Assembly: GCF_016009175.1 (NCBI RefSeq)
Contig: NZ_JADUCM010000013.1
Location: 1-64,000 of the forward strand
DNA from: Pseudomonas alkylphenolica
GTDB taxonomy: Bacteria; Pseudomonadota; Gammaproteobacteria; Pseudomonadales; Pseudomonadaceae
DNA: 64,000 bases
Reading direction: 5' to 3'
Both the position numbers and the translations under genes were made by a program. Positions 25,757 through 34,855 of the stretch are shown here, in pieces. Each line of letters begins with the position of its first letter. Within the stretch, counting starts at the first letter, position 1. Below the pieces are notes generated by a model that did no database searches, was not told where the DNA came from, and worked only from the letters and a program-made list of their open reading frames with translations.

Positions 25757-26719
25757 ATGATGTTGCGCGTTCTCGCGGTAATCGTCCTGCTGTTCAGCAG
25801 CCTGGCCCAGGCCGCTGCCCCCACGGTGCTCCAACGCCCGATCAGCCTCGATACCGGGAGCGGTGTGCTCTACGGCAGCCTGCTGTTGCCGCGCACCGAA
25901 CAACCGCCGCCGGTGGTGTTGATCATCCCCGGCTCCGGCCCCACCGACCGCAACGGCAATAACCCCGACGGCGCTCACACTGACAACCTCAGGCAACTGG
26001 CTCTGGTGCTGGCAAAAAACCGCATCGCCAGCGTGCGCTACGACAAGCGCGGCGTGGCCGCCAGTCGGGCAGCAACGCCCAACGAGCGCAACCTCAGCGT
26101 CGAGCGTTATGTCGCCGATGTCGTGGCCTGGAGCCAACAGCTCTCTGCTGACCCGCGCTTCGGCCCGCTGATTTTGCTCGGGCACAGCGAGGGCGCCCTG
26201 ATCGCCAGCCTCGCGGCCCCTTCCAGTGGCGCCAGCGCGGTCATCAGCGTGGCGGGGACGGGCCGGCCGATCGATGAGGTGTTTCGCGCACAACTGGCAG
26301 GCCAGTTACCCAGCCGCTACAACCAGCAGGTCACGCAAATACTCGACACGCTCAAGGCCGGTCGCCCCGCAACCGATATCCCTCGCCCCTTGCAGGACGC
26401 GTTTCGTCCGTCGGTACAGCCGTACCTGATTTCCTTGTTGCGCCAGGATCCGGCCGCAGCCTTTGCAAAGATAAAAGTTCCGGCGCTGATCATTCAGGGC
26501 ACCCATGACATCCAGGTCGACGTCAGCAACGCCGAACGGCTCAAGGCGGCCAAACCCGATGCCGAACTCGCGCTGATCCAAGGCATGAACCACATGCTGC
26601 GCATTGCCCCGACCGCTGCCAACCAGCAGCGCGAGAGCTACCTGAACCCGAAATTGCCGCAAGCCAGTGAACTGGGTGAGCGCGTGGTCGACTTTATCCA
26701 CAGGCTTCCCGCCGCTTGA
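25757..26719 (+). CDS. Secreted alpha/beta hydrolase
   Basis: A 320-residue alpha/beta hydrolase with an N-terminal signal peptide (residues 1-20, cleavage after AQA). The nucleophile elbow is GHSEGA, with an oxyanion segment IPGSGPTDRNGNNPD, and late Asp (GTHDIQVD) and His (GMNHMLR) complete the triad. It is close to the serine aminopeptidase S33/dienelactone-hydrolase-like group. It should act in the periplasm on an unknown ester or peptide. ATG 25757 is directly followed by a second ATG. It stands between aroC (divergent) and a Pseudomonas-type hypothetical gene. Confidence 0.85.
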   Translation: MMLRVLAVIVLLFSSLAQAAAPTVLQRPISLDTGSGVLYGSLLLPRTEQPPPVVLIIPGSGPTDRNGNNPDGAHTDNLRQLALVLAKNRIASVRYDKRGVAASRAATPNERNLSVERYVADVVAWSQQLSADPRFGPLILLGHSEGALIASLAAPSSGASAVISVAGTGRPIDEVFRAQLAGQLPSRYNQQVTQILDTLKAGRPATDIPRPLQDAFRPSVQPYLISLLRQDPAAAFAKIKVPALIIQGTHDIQVDVSNAERLKAAKPDAELALIQGMNHMLRIAPTAANQQRESYLNPKLPQASELGERVVDFIHRLPAA

Positions 26720-26825
26720 ACGAATTTCGCGTACATTCGGCCTCCAGTCCCGGACGATTCTGCCGATAAGCCGGTGCTGGCATCGTGATTGTGTCCAGCT
26801 TGCTGTGCACAAGAGGATTGCCGTG

Positions 26826-27617
26826 ATGACTGAAGCCGCCCACCAGGACGCCCCCGAAACCCCAGAAGCCGCGCCGGAACCGGCTCCACTGCCCTGGGCC
26901 GACGTAGCGCCGGAACACTTCCAGATGCTGCGCCTGGCGCCGCTGCCTACCGACCGCAACAGTGGCGCACGACCACTGCGCTTCGTCCAGTACGGCTACG
27001 CCGAGCGTCACAGCAAGGACACCAGCCTGTTGCGCATGGCCATCCAGCTGCCGGGGCAAAAAGTACGCAAAGAGCAGAATCATCTGGATATCTGGGTCGA
27101 CCACCAGGAAAAGCGCGTACACATCGGCCCCGACAGCGGTCTGCAGATCGAGCCGCTGAACCGCGGCATCGGCCGCTTCATGCTGGCGCAGGCCGTGGGC
27201 TGGGCCCAGCGCAAATGGTCGCACTACCGAGTCGAAGGCGCTGCCCTGGCCAACAAGGACGCCCTCAACGAAGACACCCGCCTGCGCCGCGATCATGTGC
27301 TGCACAGCCATGGCCTGGAAGTCGAATATGCCGATGCGCAACACCTCAAGGGGCGTTACGTCGAGGTGCAGGTCGGTGAACTCAAGGCCGGTTGGAGCAC
27401 CGACAAACTGCAGCGCGTTGAGATTCTCGATGCCGCGCAGATGCTCCAGCAGGCTGAGCAGAACCTGCAGGAAAAAGAAGCGCAGTTGCGCGAGCGCGAT
27501 GAACGCGTGAGCAAGTATCGCCGCGAAGACAGCGGCTTGCGCTTCACCATCACCTGCCTGGTGGCCTTCGCCGTGTTCCAGGCCGGCTTGCTGATCTGGA
27601 TCGCCACGCACCGCTAA
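26826..27617 (+). CDS. Hypothetical membrane-anchored coiled-coil protein
   Basis: A 263-residue protein that I recognise only as a conserved Pseudomonas-type hypothetical. The acidic proline-rich N-terminus (residues 1-30) leads to a globular region with HLDIWVDHQEKRVHIGPDSGLQIEP. A coiled coil follows (about residues 200-235, QMLQQAEQNLQEKEAQLRERDE), and a C-terminal membrane helix ends the chain, so it is probably tail-anchored in the inner membrane. The ATG at 26826 is preceded by AGAGGA; a GTG one codon upstream is possible. The function is unknown. Confidence 0.75.
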   Translation: MTEAAHQDAPETPEAAPEPAPLPWADVAPEHFQMLRLAPLPTDRNSGARPLRFVQYGYAERHSKDTSLLRMAIQLPGQKVRKEQNHLDIWVDHQEKRVHIGPDSGLQIEPLNRGIGRFMLAQAVGWAQRKWSHYRVEGAALANKDALNEDTRLRRDHVLHSHGLEVEYADAQHLKGRYVEVQVGELKAGWSTDKLQRVEILDAAQMLQQAEQNLQEKEAQLRERDERVSKYRREDSGLRFTITCLVAFAVFQAGLLIWIATHR

Positions 27618-27673
27618 GGCGGTGGCGATCCAGCTGAATCAGACCAGGCCGCTACGCGGCCCGGCGCTGAGCG

Positions 27674-28582
27674 TTACACCTTCGAAGCAAACAGCGCCTG
27701 GTGCTGACGGCACTGCTCGGCGGTGAGCATGAACACGCCGTGCCCGCCACGCTCGAATTCAAGCCAGGCAAAGTCCACTTCCGGGTACAGCGCTTCGACG
27801 TGTACCTGGCTGTTGCCGACTTCAACGATCAGCAGGCCCTTCTCGGTCAGGTGATCTGCCGCTTCGGCCAGCATGCGCCGCACCAGGTCCAGGCCGTCGT
27901 TGCCACAGGCCAGGCCCAGCTCCGGTTCATGGTGGTATTCATCCGGCATATCGGCGAAATCTTCGGCATCGACATACGGTGGGTTGGACAGGATCAGGTC
28001 AAAGCGCTGGCCAGGCAAACCGTCAAAACCGTCGCCCTGCACGGTGTACACGCGCTCTTCCAGGCCATGGCGCTCGATATTCTGGTTAGCCACTTCCAGT
28101 GCTTCGAACGACAGGTCGGCCAGCACCACTTCGGCCTCCGGGAACACTTCGGCACTGACAATGCCGATGCAGCCCGAGCCGGTGCACAGGTCGAGAATGC
28201 GCGCCGGCTCAGCGGCCAGCCACGGCTCAAACCGTTTTTCGATCAGCTCACCGATGGGGGAACGCGGAATCAGTACGCGCTCGTCGACGATGAAGGCCAG
28301 GCCACAAAACCACGCCTCACCCAGCAGGTAGGCCGTTGGCACGCGGTCTTCGATGCGGCGCTTGAGCAGGCGCTGCAGGTGCACCAGTTCGTCGTCTTCC
28401 AGCTGGCAATCCAGGTAGCTGTCGGCGACTTCCCACGGCAGGTGGACCGAACCCAGTACCAGCAATCGTGCTTCATCCCAGGCGTTGTCGGCACCGTGTC
28501 CGAAAAACAGGCCATGTTCGTGGAAACGGCTGACAGCCCAACGGATATGATCGCGCAGGGTGCGCAGGCGAGAAGTGATCAC
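27674..28582 (-). CDS. prmB: 50S ribosomal protein L3 N5-glutamine methyltransferase
   Basis: A 302-residue PrmB-type enzyme that methylates a glutamine of ribosomal protein L3 using S-adenosylmethionine. The SAM-binding motif is [12 protein letters not shown] and the catalytic glutamine-binding motif is [11 protein letters not shown]. The family-specific [22 protein letters not shown] region is at the N-terminus. The start is GTG 28582, six bases after AAGGAG. It converges with the hypothetical gene at 26826 and is divergent from the isochorismatase-like gene. Confidence 0.93.
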   Translation of the reverse strand: MITSRLRTLRDHIRWAVSRFHEHGLFFGHGADNAWDEARLLVLGSVHLPWEVADSYLDCQLEDDELVHLQRLLKRRIEDRVPTAYLLGEAWFCGLAFIVDERVLIPRSPIGELIEKRFEPWLAAEPARILDLCTGSGCIGIVSAEVFPEAEVVLADLSFEALEVANQNIERHGLEERVYTVQGDGFDGLPGQRFDLILSNPPYVDAEDFADMPDEYHHEPELGLACGNDGLDLVRRMLAEAADHLTEKGLLIVEVGNSQVHVEALYPEVDFAWLEFERGGHGVFMLTAEQCRQHQALFASKV

Positions 28583-28771
28583 AACAGACTCCTTGAAAGA
28601 CGAGGCGTAATTCTAACAGCCCGATTCGAGAAAAGGTCGGCGAAAACGCCGTGTAAGCATTTTGCCGACATGGCTGCAGGCCACTAACCACGCCGCTTGT
28701 ACGCGAAGCGATTCACATAAGTGCTCAGGCAGGGGAGAATAGGTGAAAAGCCCCCTCCAAAGGAGCCCTTG

Positions 28772-29362
28772 ATGTCTGTTCCAATGACGATGTTCCACCT
28801 CAGCGGTCGTGGTTATCCACCGGCCAAGCTGAACAACGCCAGTCTGGTCATTATCGACGCGCAAAAAGAGTACCTCAGCGGTCCACTGGCGTTGTCAGGC
28901 ATGGACGAAGCGGTCAAGAACATCGCGAAAATGCTCGACGCGGCCCGCAAGGCCGGCCGGCCGATCATCCACGTGCGCCACCTGGGTACCGTGGGTGGCA
29001 TGTTCGACCCCCAGGGGCCACGCGGCGAGTTCATTCCCGGGCTTGAGCCCCAGGGCGATGAGGTGATCATCGAAAAGCGCATGCCCAATGCCTTCAAGAA
29101 CACCACCTTGCACGAAACCCTGCAGAAATATGGTCACCTGGACCTGATTGTCTGCGGTTTCATGAGCCATTCGAGCGTAAGTACCACCGTACGCCGGGCC
29201 AAGGACTATGGTTACCGTTGCACCCTGATCGAGGATGCCTGCGCCACCCGTGACCTGCCGTTCAAGGACGGGGTGATTCCTGCAGCTCAGATCCAGCAGA
29301 GTGAAATGGCAATCATGGCTGACAACTTTGCATGTGTGGCGCCGACCAGCAGCCTGATCTGA
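28772..29362 (+). CDS. Isochorismatase-fold hydrolase with Ser in place of the catalytic Cys
   Basis: A 196-residue protein with the isochorismatase-like (cysteine hydrolase) fold. Asp29 in IIDAQKEY and Lys102 in IIEKRMPNAF are the two conserved catalytic partners. In the nucleophile segment GFMSHSSVSTT, the position that is normally Cys (GxxTxxCVxxT) is Ser135. The fold therefore looks intact but the nucleophile is replaced. Isochorismatases of the PhzD type also lack that Cys, so a different hydrolysis or another substrate is possible. ATG 28772 has AAAGGAG. A small membrane protein gene follows after 76 bases. Confidence 0.82.
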   Translation: MSVPMTMFHLSGRGYPPAKLNNASLVIIDAQKEYLSGPLALSGMDEAVKNIAKMLDAARKAGRPIIHVRHLGTVGGMFDPQGPRGEFIPGLEPQGDEVIIEKRMPNAFKNTTLHETLQKYGHLDLIVCGFMSHSSVSTTVRRAKDYGYRCTLIEDACATRDLPFKDGVIPAAQIQQSEMAIMADNFACVAPTSSLI

Positions 29363-29438
29363 CGGACCATCCGACGGGCTGGCGGAACCACCTTGCGGGT
29401 TTTCGGTCTTAAACCGGATATCCATAGAGGAAATCGGC

Positions 29439-29759
29439 ATGAAGTTGTCCGATGGTTTCGATGCCAAACGCTTGCGCCAGCGTGAGCCACGCAATTGGGG
29501 CGCGCGCCTGGCGGCAGCCTTCTCGGCGCTGCTGGCAACCCTGGGCGTGCTGCTGGCCATGGCCGGCGCCGCCAGCCTGCTGGGCAACCCCGAGGCATTG
29601 GCTGAGCTCAATGCCAATCGGGCAGGTGCAGTGGTCATAATCGTTGTCGGCTTGCTATTGCTGTACCTGGGCATCTGGTTCTGGCGTCGCAGCCGTTTGC
29701 GCCTGCGCCGCAGCCGCGAGTTGAACCTTTCGCCGCACCTGATGAAAAAACACGATTGA
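29439..29759 (+). CDS. Small two-helix membrane protein
   Basis: A 106-residue protein with two hydrophobic helices (LAAAFSALLATLGVLLAMAGAASLL, about residues 25-49, and AVVIIVVGLLLLYLGIWFW, about 64-82) and a basic C-terminus (RRSRLRLRRSRELN). It is probably an inner-membrane protein with both ends in the cytoplasm. I recognise no characterised family. ATG 29439 has AGAGG. It lies between the isochorismatase-like and Smr genes on the same strand. Confidence 0.72.
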   Translation: MKLSDGFDAKRLRQREPRNWGARLAAAFSALLATLGVLLAMAGAASLLGNPEALAELNANRAGAVVIIVVGLLLLYLGIWFWRRSRLRLRRSRELNLSPHLMKKHD

Positions 29760-29811
29760 CTGCAACCTGCGGGGGAGTCGCGTAAACTACGCCGCCCAGG
29801 CGGAGGCTTAC

Positions 29812-30369
29812 ATGCAAGACGACGATTTTTCCCTGTTCAAAAGCGAGATGCGCGGCGTCAAGCCGATCACGCATGATCGCGCCGAAGTTGGCAAACCCAA
29901 AGCCGACCGCAAGAAGCTGGCAAGCCTGCGCCAGGCCGCCACCGTGCGTAGCGACCAGACCGTGGTCGATGGCCTGTCGGACCAGTTTGTCATCGATGTT
30001 GGCCCGGAAGACGACCTGCACTGGAGCCGTGACGGCGTCCAGGAAAGCCAGATGCGCAAGCTCAAGCTCGGCCAGATCGGTTTCGAAGGCAGCCTCGACC
30101 TGCACGGCATGAATGTGGAAAAAGCCCGCGAAACGCTGTGGGCCTTCCTCGCCGAGGCCACCCGCTTCGAAGTACGTTGCGTGCGGGTTACCCATGGCAA
30201 GGCGGTACGCCTGGACGGCAAGAAGCCAATGATCAAGAGCCACGTCAACACCTGGCTGCGCCAACACCCGCAAGTACTGGGGTTTACCTCGTGCCAGGCC
30301 CGTCACGGCGGCACCGGGGCGGTGTACGTGATGCTCAAACGAACCATGCTCGAAGGCCGCGACGAGTAA
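29812..30369 (+). CDS. Smr domain-containing protein
   Basis: A 185-residue protein with a C-terminal Smr (small MutS-related) domain. The conserved LDLHGMNVEKARE and RHGGTGAVYVML motifs are present, as in stand-alone SmrA/SmrB proteins. Recent work on the family shows endonuclease activity of SmrB on mRNA at collided ribosomes, and DNA nicking by others; which applies here is not decided. The N-terminal 90 residues are charged and likely flexible. The ATG at 29812 is the first in frame. The folE gene follows on the same strand after 70 bases. Confidence 0.88.
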   Translation: MQDDDFSLFKSEMRGVKPITHDRAEVGKPKADRKKLASLRQAATVRSDQTVVDGLSDQFVIDVGPEDDLHWSRDGVQESQMRKLKLGQIGFEGSLDLHGMNVEKARETLWAFLAEATRFEVRCVRVTHGKAVRLDGKKPMIKSHVNTWLRQHPQVLGFTSCQARHGGTGAVYVMLKRTMLEGRDE

Positions 30370-30439
30370 CGCCGCGCTTGCAGCGCCGCCACAGCCGCCG
30401 TACCCTTCGCGTTTGCGATAATTCCCCACAGGTAGATCC

Positions 30440-30985
30440 ATGTCCCTGGAACAGAACTACACCGCTATCCTCGGCCAGATTGGCGAGGACGTCTCCCGCG
30501 AGGGCCTGCTCGACACGCCCAAGCGGGCTGCGAAGGCCATGCAGTACCTTTGCCGCGGTTATGAACAAACCCTGGAAGAAGTGACCAACGGCGCACTGTT
30601 CAGCTCCGATAACAGCGAAATGGTCCTGGTCAAGGACATCGAGCTGTACTCGCTGTGCGAGCACCACATGCTGCCATTCATCGGCAAGGCCCACGTCGCC
30701 TACATTCCCGATGGCAAGGTCCTGGGCCTGTCCAAGGTTGCACGGATCGTCGACATGTACGCACGTCGCCTGCAGATCCAGGAGAACCTCAGCCGTCAGG
30801 TTGCCGAGGCGATCCAGAAGGTCACCGGCGCCCTGGGCGTCGCGGTGGTCATCGAAGCCAAGCACATGTGCATGATGATGCGCGGCGTCGAAAAGCAGAA
30901 CTCCACCATGATCACGTCGGTGATGCTCGGCGAGTTCCGCGAAAATTCCGCCACCCGCAGCGAGTTTCTCAGCCTGATCAAGTAA
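30440..30985 (+). CDS. folE: GTP cyclohydrolase I
   Basis: A 181-residue GTP cyclohydrolase I that makes 7,8-dihydroneopterin triphosphate, the first step of folate and pterin synthesis. The zinc ligands are Cys73 and His76 in [10 protein letters not shown] and Cys144 in KHMCMMMRG. The barrel signature [20 protein letters not shown] and the C-terminal TRSEFLSLI are typical. The decamer-forming length is normal. The start is ATG 30440. Pseudomonas often has more than one folE copy, so this may be one of several. It ends in a strong terminator. Confidence 0.95.
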   Translation: MSLEQNYTAILGQIGEDVSREGLLDTPKRAAKAMQYLCRGYEQTLEEVTNGALFSSDNSEMVLVKDIELYSLCEHHMLPFIGKAHVAYIPDGKVLGLSKVARIVDMYARRLQIQENLSRQVAEAIQKVTGALGVAVVIEAKHMCMMMRGVEKQNSTMITSVMLGEFRENSATRSEFLSLIK

Positions 30986-31000
30986 TCAGGCCCGCCTGCA

Positions 31001-31027
31001 AGCCGACCTCTCGTGGTCGGCTTTTTT
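31001..31027 (+). terminator. Rho-independent terminator of folE
   Basis: AGCCGACC (31001-31008) pairs perfectly with GGTCGGCT (31015-31022) around a 6-base loop and runs into six T residues. Confidence 0.93.
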
Positions 31028-31043
31028 ATTCCGAGGAGTTGCC

Positions 31044-31412
31044 ATGATCGTCAAAGCACTGCGTGTGGGCCTGGGCCAATTGATTGTTTTCGGTGACTGG
31101 ATCAGCCGCCCGGCCAAGCTCAAGCGCGACCCCGCCGCCCAGGCCAAGGTCGAACAACAGGCCAAGGGCCTGAGCCTGTATCAGTTCCATGCCTGCCCGT
31201 TCTGCGTGAAAACCCGCCGCACCCTGCACCGCCTTAACGTGCCGGTGGCCTTGCGCGACGCGAAGAACAACGATCAGGACCGCCAGACCCTGCTCAACGA
31301 GGGCGGCAAAATCAAAGTGCCGTGCCTGCGCATCGACGAAGACGGCAAGACCACCTGGATGTACGAGTCCAAGGTGATCATCGACTACCTCAACAAGCGT
31401 TTTGCCGCCTGA
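31044..31412 (+). CDS. Glutaredoxin/GST N-terminal domain protein
   Basis: A 122-residue glutaredoxin-like protein with the redox pair CPFC (FHACPFCVKTRRTLHRLNV), followed by VPCLRI and the MYESKVIIDYLNKRF segment typical of thioredoxin-fold GST N-domains. An N-terminal 30-residue leader has a hydrophobic patch, so membrane association is possible. It probably works in thiol-disulfide or glutathione metabolism. ATG 31044 has GAGGAG. It converges with the GST gene, whose stop is 4 bases away. Confidence 0.83.
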   Translation: MIVKALRVGLGQLIVFGDWISRPAKLKRDPAAQAKVEQQAKGLSLYQFHACPFCVKTRRTLHRLNVPVALRDAKNNDQDRQTLLNEGGKIKVPCLRIDEDGKTTWMYESKVIIDYLNKRFAA

Positions 31413-31416
31413 TCGC

Positions 31417-32019
31417 TCAACCGGTCATGGTCACATGACGGGGGTGGCTGGCAACGCGTTCCAGCCATGCCTGGATTGCCGGGTACGCTTCCAGGTCAAA
31501 GCCGCCCTGATGGGCGACATGGGTGTAGGCGTACAAGGCGACGTCGGCGATCGAGTAGCTGTCCCCCACCAGATACGGGGTTAGCTGCAACTGCTTTTCC
31601 ATAACCTTCAGGGCTTTGTAGCCGCCCTTGTGCAGGGTTTTGTATTCCTCCAGGCGCTCTTGCGGCAGCCCCAGGTAAAACTGGATGAAGCGCGCCACAG
31701 CGATGTACGGCTCATGGCTGTATTGCTCGAAAAACTGCCACTGCAGCACCTGGGTGCGCAACCGTGGTTCGGTGGGCAGAAACGCGCTGCCATCGGCGAG
31801 GAAGTTGAGAATCGCGTTGGACTCCCACAGGTACGTGCCATCTTCAAGCGCCAGCACCGGCACTTTGCCGTTGGGGTTCATGGCCAGAAATTCCGGGGTT
31901 TCTGTCTCGCCGTTGAGGATATCCACCGACTGCCACTCGTATGGCAGGTCCAGCAGATGCAGCATCAGCTTGACCTTGTAGCAGTTGCCCGACTGGTAAT
32001 CACCGTAAACCTTGTACAT
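31417..32019 (-). CDS. Glutathione S-transferase family protein
   Basis: A 200-residue soluble glutathione S-transferase with the N-terminal thioredoxin fold (MYKVYGDYQSGNCYKVKLMLHLL, then NPNGKVPVLALEDG) and an all-helical C-domain with SIADVALYAYTHVA. The active-site Ser or Tyr is not certain. It is likely to conjugate or reduce electrophiles in the cytoplasm. The start is ATG 32019. It is divergent from benE. Confidence 0.87.
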   Translation of the reverse strand: MYKVYGDYQSGNCYKVKLMLHLLDLPYEWQSVDILNGETETPEFLAMNPNGKVPVLALEDGTYLWESNAILNFLADGSAFLPTEPRLRTQVLQWQFFEQYSHEPYIAVARFIQFYLGLPQERLEEYKTLHKGGYKALKVMEKQLQLTPYLVGDSYSIADVALYAYTHVAHQGGFDLEAYPAIQAWLERVASHPRHVTMTG

Positions 32020-32165
32020 CTCCCCTCCCCGTTCAATGACGCAAACCTGCCTGCACTCATAGTTGGCGACTGTACGGCTAAATGCAATGCCTGCTGTATG
32101 GCATGAATTAAGGTCCTGCGCGTTAGTCTGAAAAAACTGCTTACACCTAGAACAAGGATTGACCC

Positions 32166-33356
32166 ATGCCCGACGCCACGTCCGCGCACTTGCGCCCTTT
32201 GGCCGACTCTTCGCCCTCTGCCGTGGTCGCAGGCTTCATTGCCATGCTCACCGGCTACACCAGCTCGCTGGTACTGATGTTTCAGGCTGGCCAGGCAGCC
32301 GGCCTGACCACTGCGCAGATTTCATCGTGGATCTGGGCGCTGTCGATTGGCATGGCAGTGTGCAGCATCGGTCTGTCGCTTCGTTATCGCACACCGGTGA
32401 CGGTGGCCTGGTCGACGCCAGGTGCCGCCCTGCTGATCACCAGCCTTGGCGGTGTCAGCTACGGCGAGGCCATTGGCGCCTACATTACCTGCGCCGTGCT
32501 GGTGGTGATCTGCGGGATGACCGGCAGCTTCGAACGCCTGGTCAAACGCATTCCCGCCTCCCTTGCGTCCGCCCTGCTGGCAGGCATTCTGTTCAAGATC
32601 GGCAGCGAGATTTTCATCGCCGCCCAGCACCGCACGGCACTGGTGCTGGGCATGTTCTTCAGCTACCTGATCATCAAACGCCTGTCACCACGTTATGCGG
32701 TGCTCGCCGCTTTGCTGGTGGGCACCGCCCTGTCCGGCGCCATGGGCCTGCTGGACTTCAGTGGCTTCAGCCTGGAGGTGGCAACGCCGGTATGGACCAC
32801 GCCGAGCTTTTCCCTGGCCGCGACCATCAGCATCGGCATTCCGTTGTTCGTCGTGGCCATGACCTCGCAGAACATGCCGGGTGTTGCCGTGCTGCGCGCC
32901 GATGGCTACCAGGTGCCAGCTTCACCACTGATCTCGGTAACCGGTCTGGCCTCGCTGGTACTGGCACCCTTTGGCTCGCACGGTATCAACCTGGCGGCAA
33001 TCAGCGCGGCCATCTGCACCGGGCCACATGCCCATGAAGACCCGAACAAGCGTTATACGGCGGCGGTCTGGTGCGGGATTTTCTACGGCATCGCCGGCGT
33101 CTTTGGCGCCACCCTGGCCGCGCTCTTCGCGGCACTGCCCAAAGAACTGGTGCTGTCGATTGCCGCCCTGGCCCTGTTCGGCTCGATCATGAACGGCCTG
33201 ACCGTCGCCATGAGTGAATCCAGAGAACGGGAAGCGGCGTTGATCACTTTCATGGTCACTGCCTCAGGCTTCACGCTGTTCTCGATCGGCTCGGCGTTCT
33301 GGGGAATTGTCGCCGGGGTGCTAACCCTGATGATCCTCAACTGGCGCAAGGCCTGA
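32166..33356 (+). CDS. BenE family benzoate/H+ symporter
   Basis: A 396-residue BenE-type transporter with about twelve membrane helices. Family signatures are FIAMLTGYTSSLVLMFQAGQAAGLT and AISAAICTGPHAHEDPNKRYTA. The type member in Acinetobacter imports benzoate with a proton; the substrate here is inferred and no benzoate catabolic genes are nearby. ATG 32166 lies in a 146-base intergenic region with the divergent GST gene. Its last 36 bases overlap the end of the convergent MocR gene. Confidence 0.88.
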   Translation: MPDATSAHLRPLADSSPSAVVAGFIAMLTGYTSSLVLMFQAGQAAGLTTAQISSWIWALSIGMAVCSIGLSLRYRTPVTVAWSTPGAALLITSLGGVSYGEAIGAYITCAVLVVICGMTGSFERLVKRIPASLASALLAGILFKIGSEIFIAAQHRTALVLGMFFSYLIIKRLSPRYAVLAALLVGTALSGAMGLLDFSGFSLEVATPVWTTPSFSLAATISIGIPLFVVAMTSQNMPGVAVLRADGYQVPASPLISVTGLASLVLAPFGSHGINLAAISAAICTGPHAHEDPNKRYTAAVWCGIFYGIAGVFGATLAALFAALPKELVLSIAALALFGSIMNGLTVAMSESREREAALITFMVTASGFTLFSIGSAFWGIVAGVLTLMILNWRKA

Positions 33357-34742
33357 GGCTCGCCGCGTACGCTGGAAAAATGCCTGGGCCCGCTGGTCCT
33401 GGGCATAGGCGACATTGATGCGTAACCAGTCACTTTCGCGGCCCTGTGGATCAAATGCGCTGCCCGGTGCCAACAGCACCGAGCAGGCCAGTGCCTGACG
33501 ATTGAGCGAAGCAAAATCCCAACCGGGGCAACGTGCCCAAACGAACATGCCCCCGTAAGGCTCGGTAAACACCTGCCACCCGCCAGCCTCCAGCTGCCCC
33601 AGCGCCTTGGCCATGTGTTGCGCCAGGCGCGGGCGCAAGCGTGCGACACTCTTGCGGTATGCCCCCGTCGCCAGCAACTGTGCGACCACCTGCTCGGTAA
33701 AGCGCGAATTACCCAGCCCGGTGACCATCTTCAGCTCGGCCAGGCGTGCAACCAGAGCAGGCGCTGCCACCAGGTAACCGATGCGCAACGAGCTGCTCAG
33801 GGTTTTCGAAAAGCTCGCGAGGTAAATCACCCGCTGCTCGGCATCCAGCGTTGCCAGACGTGTGACCGCACCGTCCTGGAAGTCGGCATAGATATCGTCT
33901 TCGATGATCTGCACGTCATATTCACGGGCAAGCTCAAGCAAACGATAAGCGACCTTGGGGGTAAGGCTGCTGCCCGTAGGGTTGTGGTACAGGCTGTTGA
34001 TGTACAGGCAGCGCGGCCGATGCTGCCTGAGCATCGCCTCGAGTACATCCAGGTCGGGCCCGCTGGCAGTACGCGGTACCTGCACCATCTCGACGCCATG
34101 CTGGCGCAGCAGGTTATACAGGTTGTAGTACCCGGGGCTTTCCACCAGCACCTTGTCGCCCGGTTTGAGCAGTGCGCGCACCAGCAGATCGAGGGCATGG
34201 CTGGCGCCCTGGGTGGTGAGAATCTGTTGCGGGCTGACCTGGATGCCAATCTGCCCCAGCGCCTTGTACAACTGGCTGCGCAAGCTGGCCAGCCCCAGGG
34301 GCGGGCTGTAGTCGATCAGGTCCTGTACCGGCCCGCGACTGACCTGACGCACCGCCTGGGCAATAGCCTCGCTGGGGCGCCAACTGGAAGGTACCCAGCC
34401 GCAACAGAGATTGAGCAAGTCGCTCTGGTCGTCAGCGAACTGTTGCCAGCGGTTGTCAAAGGACTCATCGCGAACAGGCAGGTCCTGCAGCGGCTCGCTG
34501 AAGCGTTGCTCGGCGACGAAGAAGCCAGCGCCATGCCGCGCTTCCAGCACACCCGCGGCGACCAGCCGGTCGTAAGCTTCGATCACACACGAGCGACTGA
34601 CATCCTGCTCCTCTGCCAGCTGGCGGATCGAAGGCAGGCGGCTGCCTGGACGCAAGCGCCGGTGTTCGATCCAGGCCTGCAATTGCTCCACCAACTGTTG
34701 CACCAGCGGCGTAGTGGATTGGCGGTCGAGCGTCAGATTCAT
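33321..34742 (-). CDS. MocR/PdxR-type GntR regulator with aminotransferase domain
   Basis: A 473-residue fusion of a GntR winged helix-turn-helix (about residues 10-75, RPGSRLPSIRQLAEEQDVSRSCVIEAYDRL) and a fold-type I aminotransferase domain. The pyridoxal-phosphate lysine is seen in ASFSKTLSSSLRIGYL. Proteins of this class usually act as transcription factors sensing vitamin B6 or amino-acid metabolites. I start at ATG 34742 and treat the TTG two codons upstream as less likely. It is divergent from an MFS gene at 34856, its likely target, and the 3' end overlaps benE. Confidence 0.88.
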   Translation of the reverse strand: MNLTLDRQSTTPLVQQLVEQLQAWIEHRRLRPGSRLPSIRQLAEEQDVSRSCVIEAYDRLVAAGVLEARHGAGFFVAEQRFSEPLQDLPVRDESFDNRWQQFADDQSDLLNLCCGWVPSSWRPSEAIAQAVRQVSRGPVQDLIDYSPPLGLASLRSQLYKALGQIGIQVSPQQILTTQGASHALDLLVRALLKPGDKVLVESPGYYNLYNLLRQHGVEMVQVPRTASGPDLDVLEAMLRQHRPRCLYINSLYHNPTGSSLTPKVAYRLLELAREYDVQIIEDDIYADFQDGAVTRLATLDAEQRVIYLASFSKTLSSSLRIGYLVAAPALVARLAELKMVTGLGNSRFTEQVVAQLLATGAYRKSVARLRPRLAQHMAKALGQLEAGGWQVFTEPYGGMFVWARCPGWDFASLNRQALACSVLLAPGSAFDPQGRESDWLRINVAYAQDQRAQAFFQRTRRASGLAPVEDHQG

Positions 34743-34855
34743 GGCCAAAGTGTTCGCGAATTTTGTACGAACAGTTAATCACAAATCCCGAAGCAGTGTG
34801 CATTGTGAGCCATGAGGGATCGCCTGATAGTCACGGCATTCAAAAGGATGCCTCC

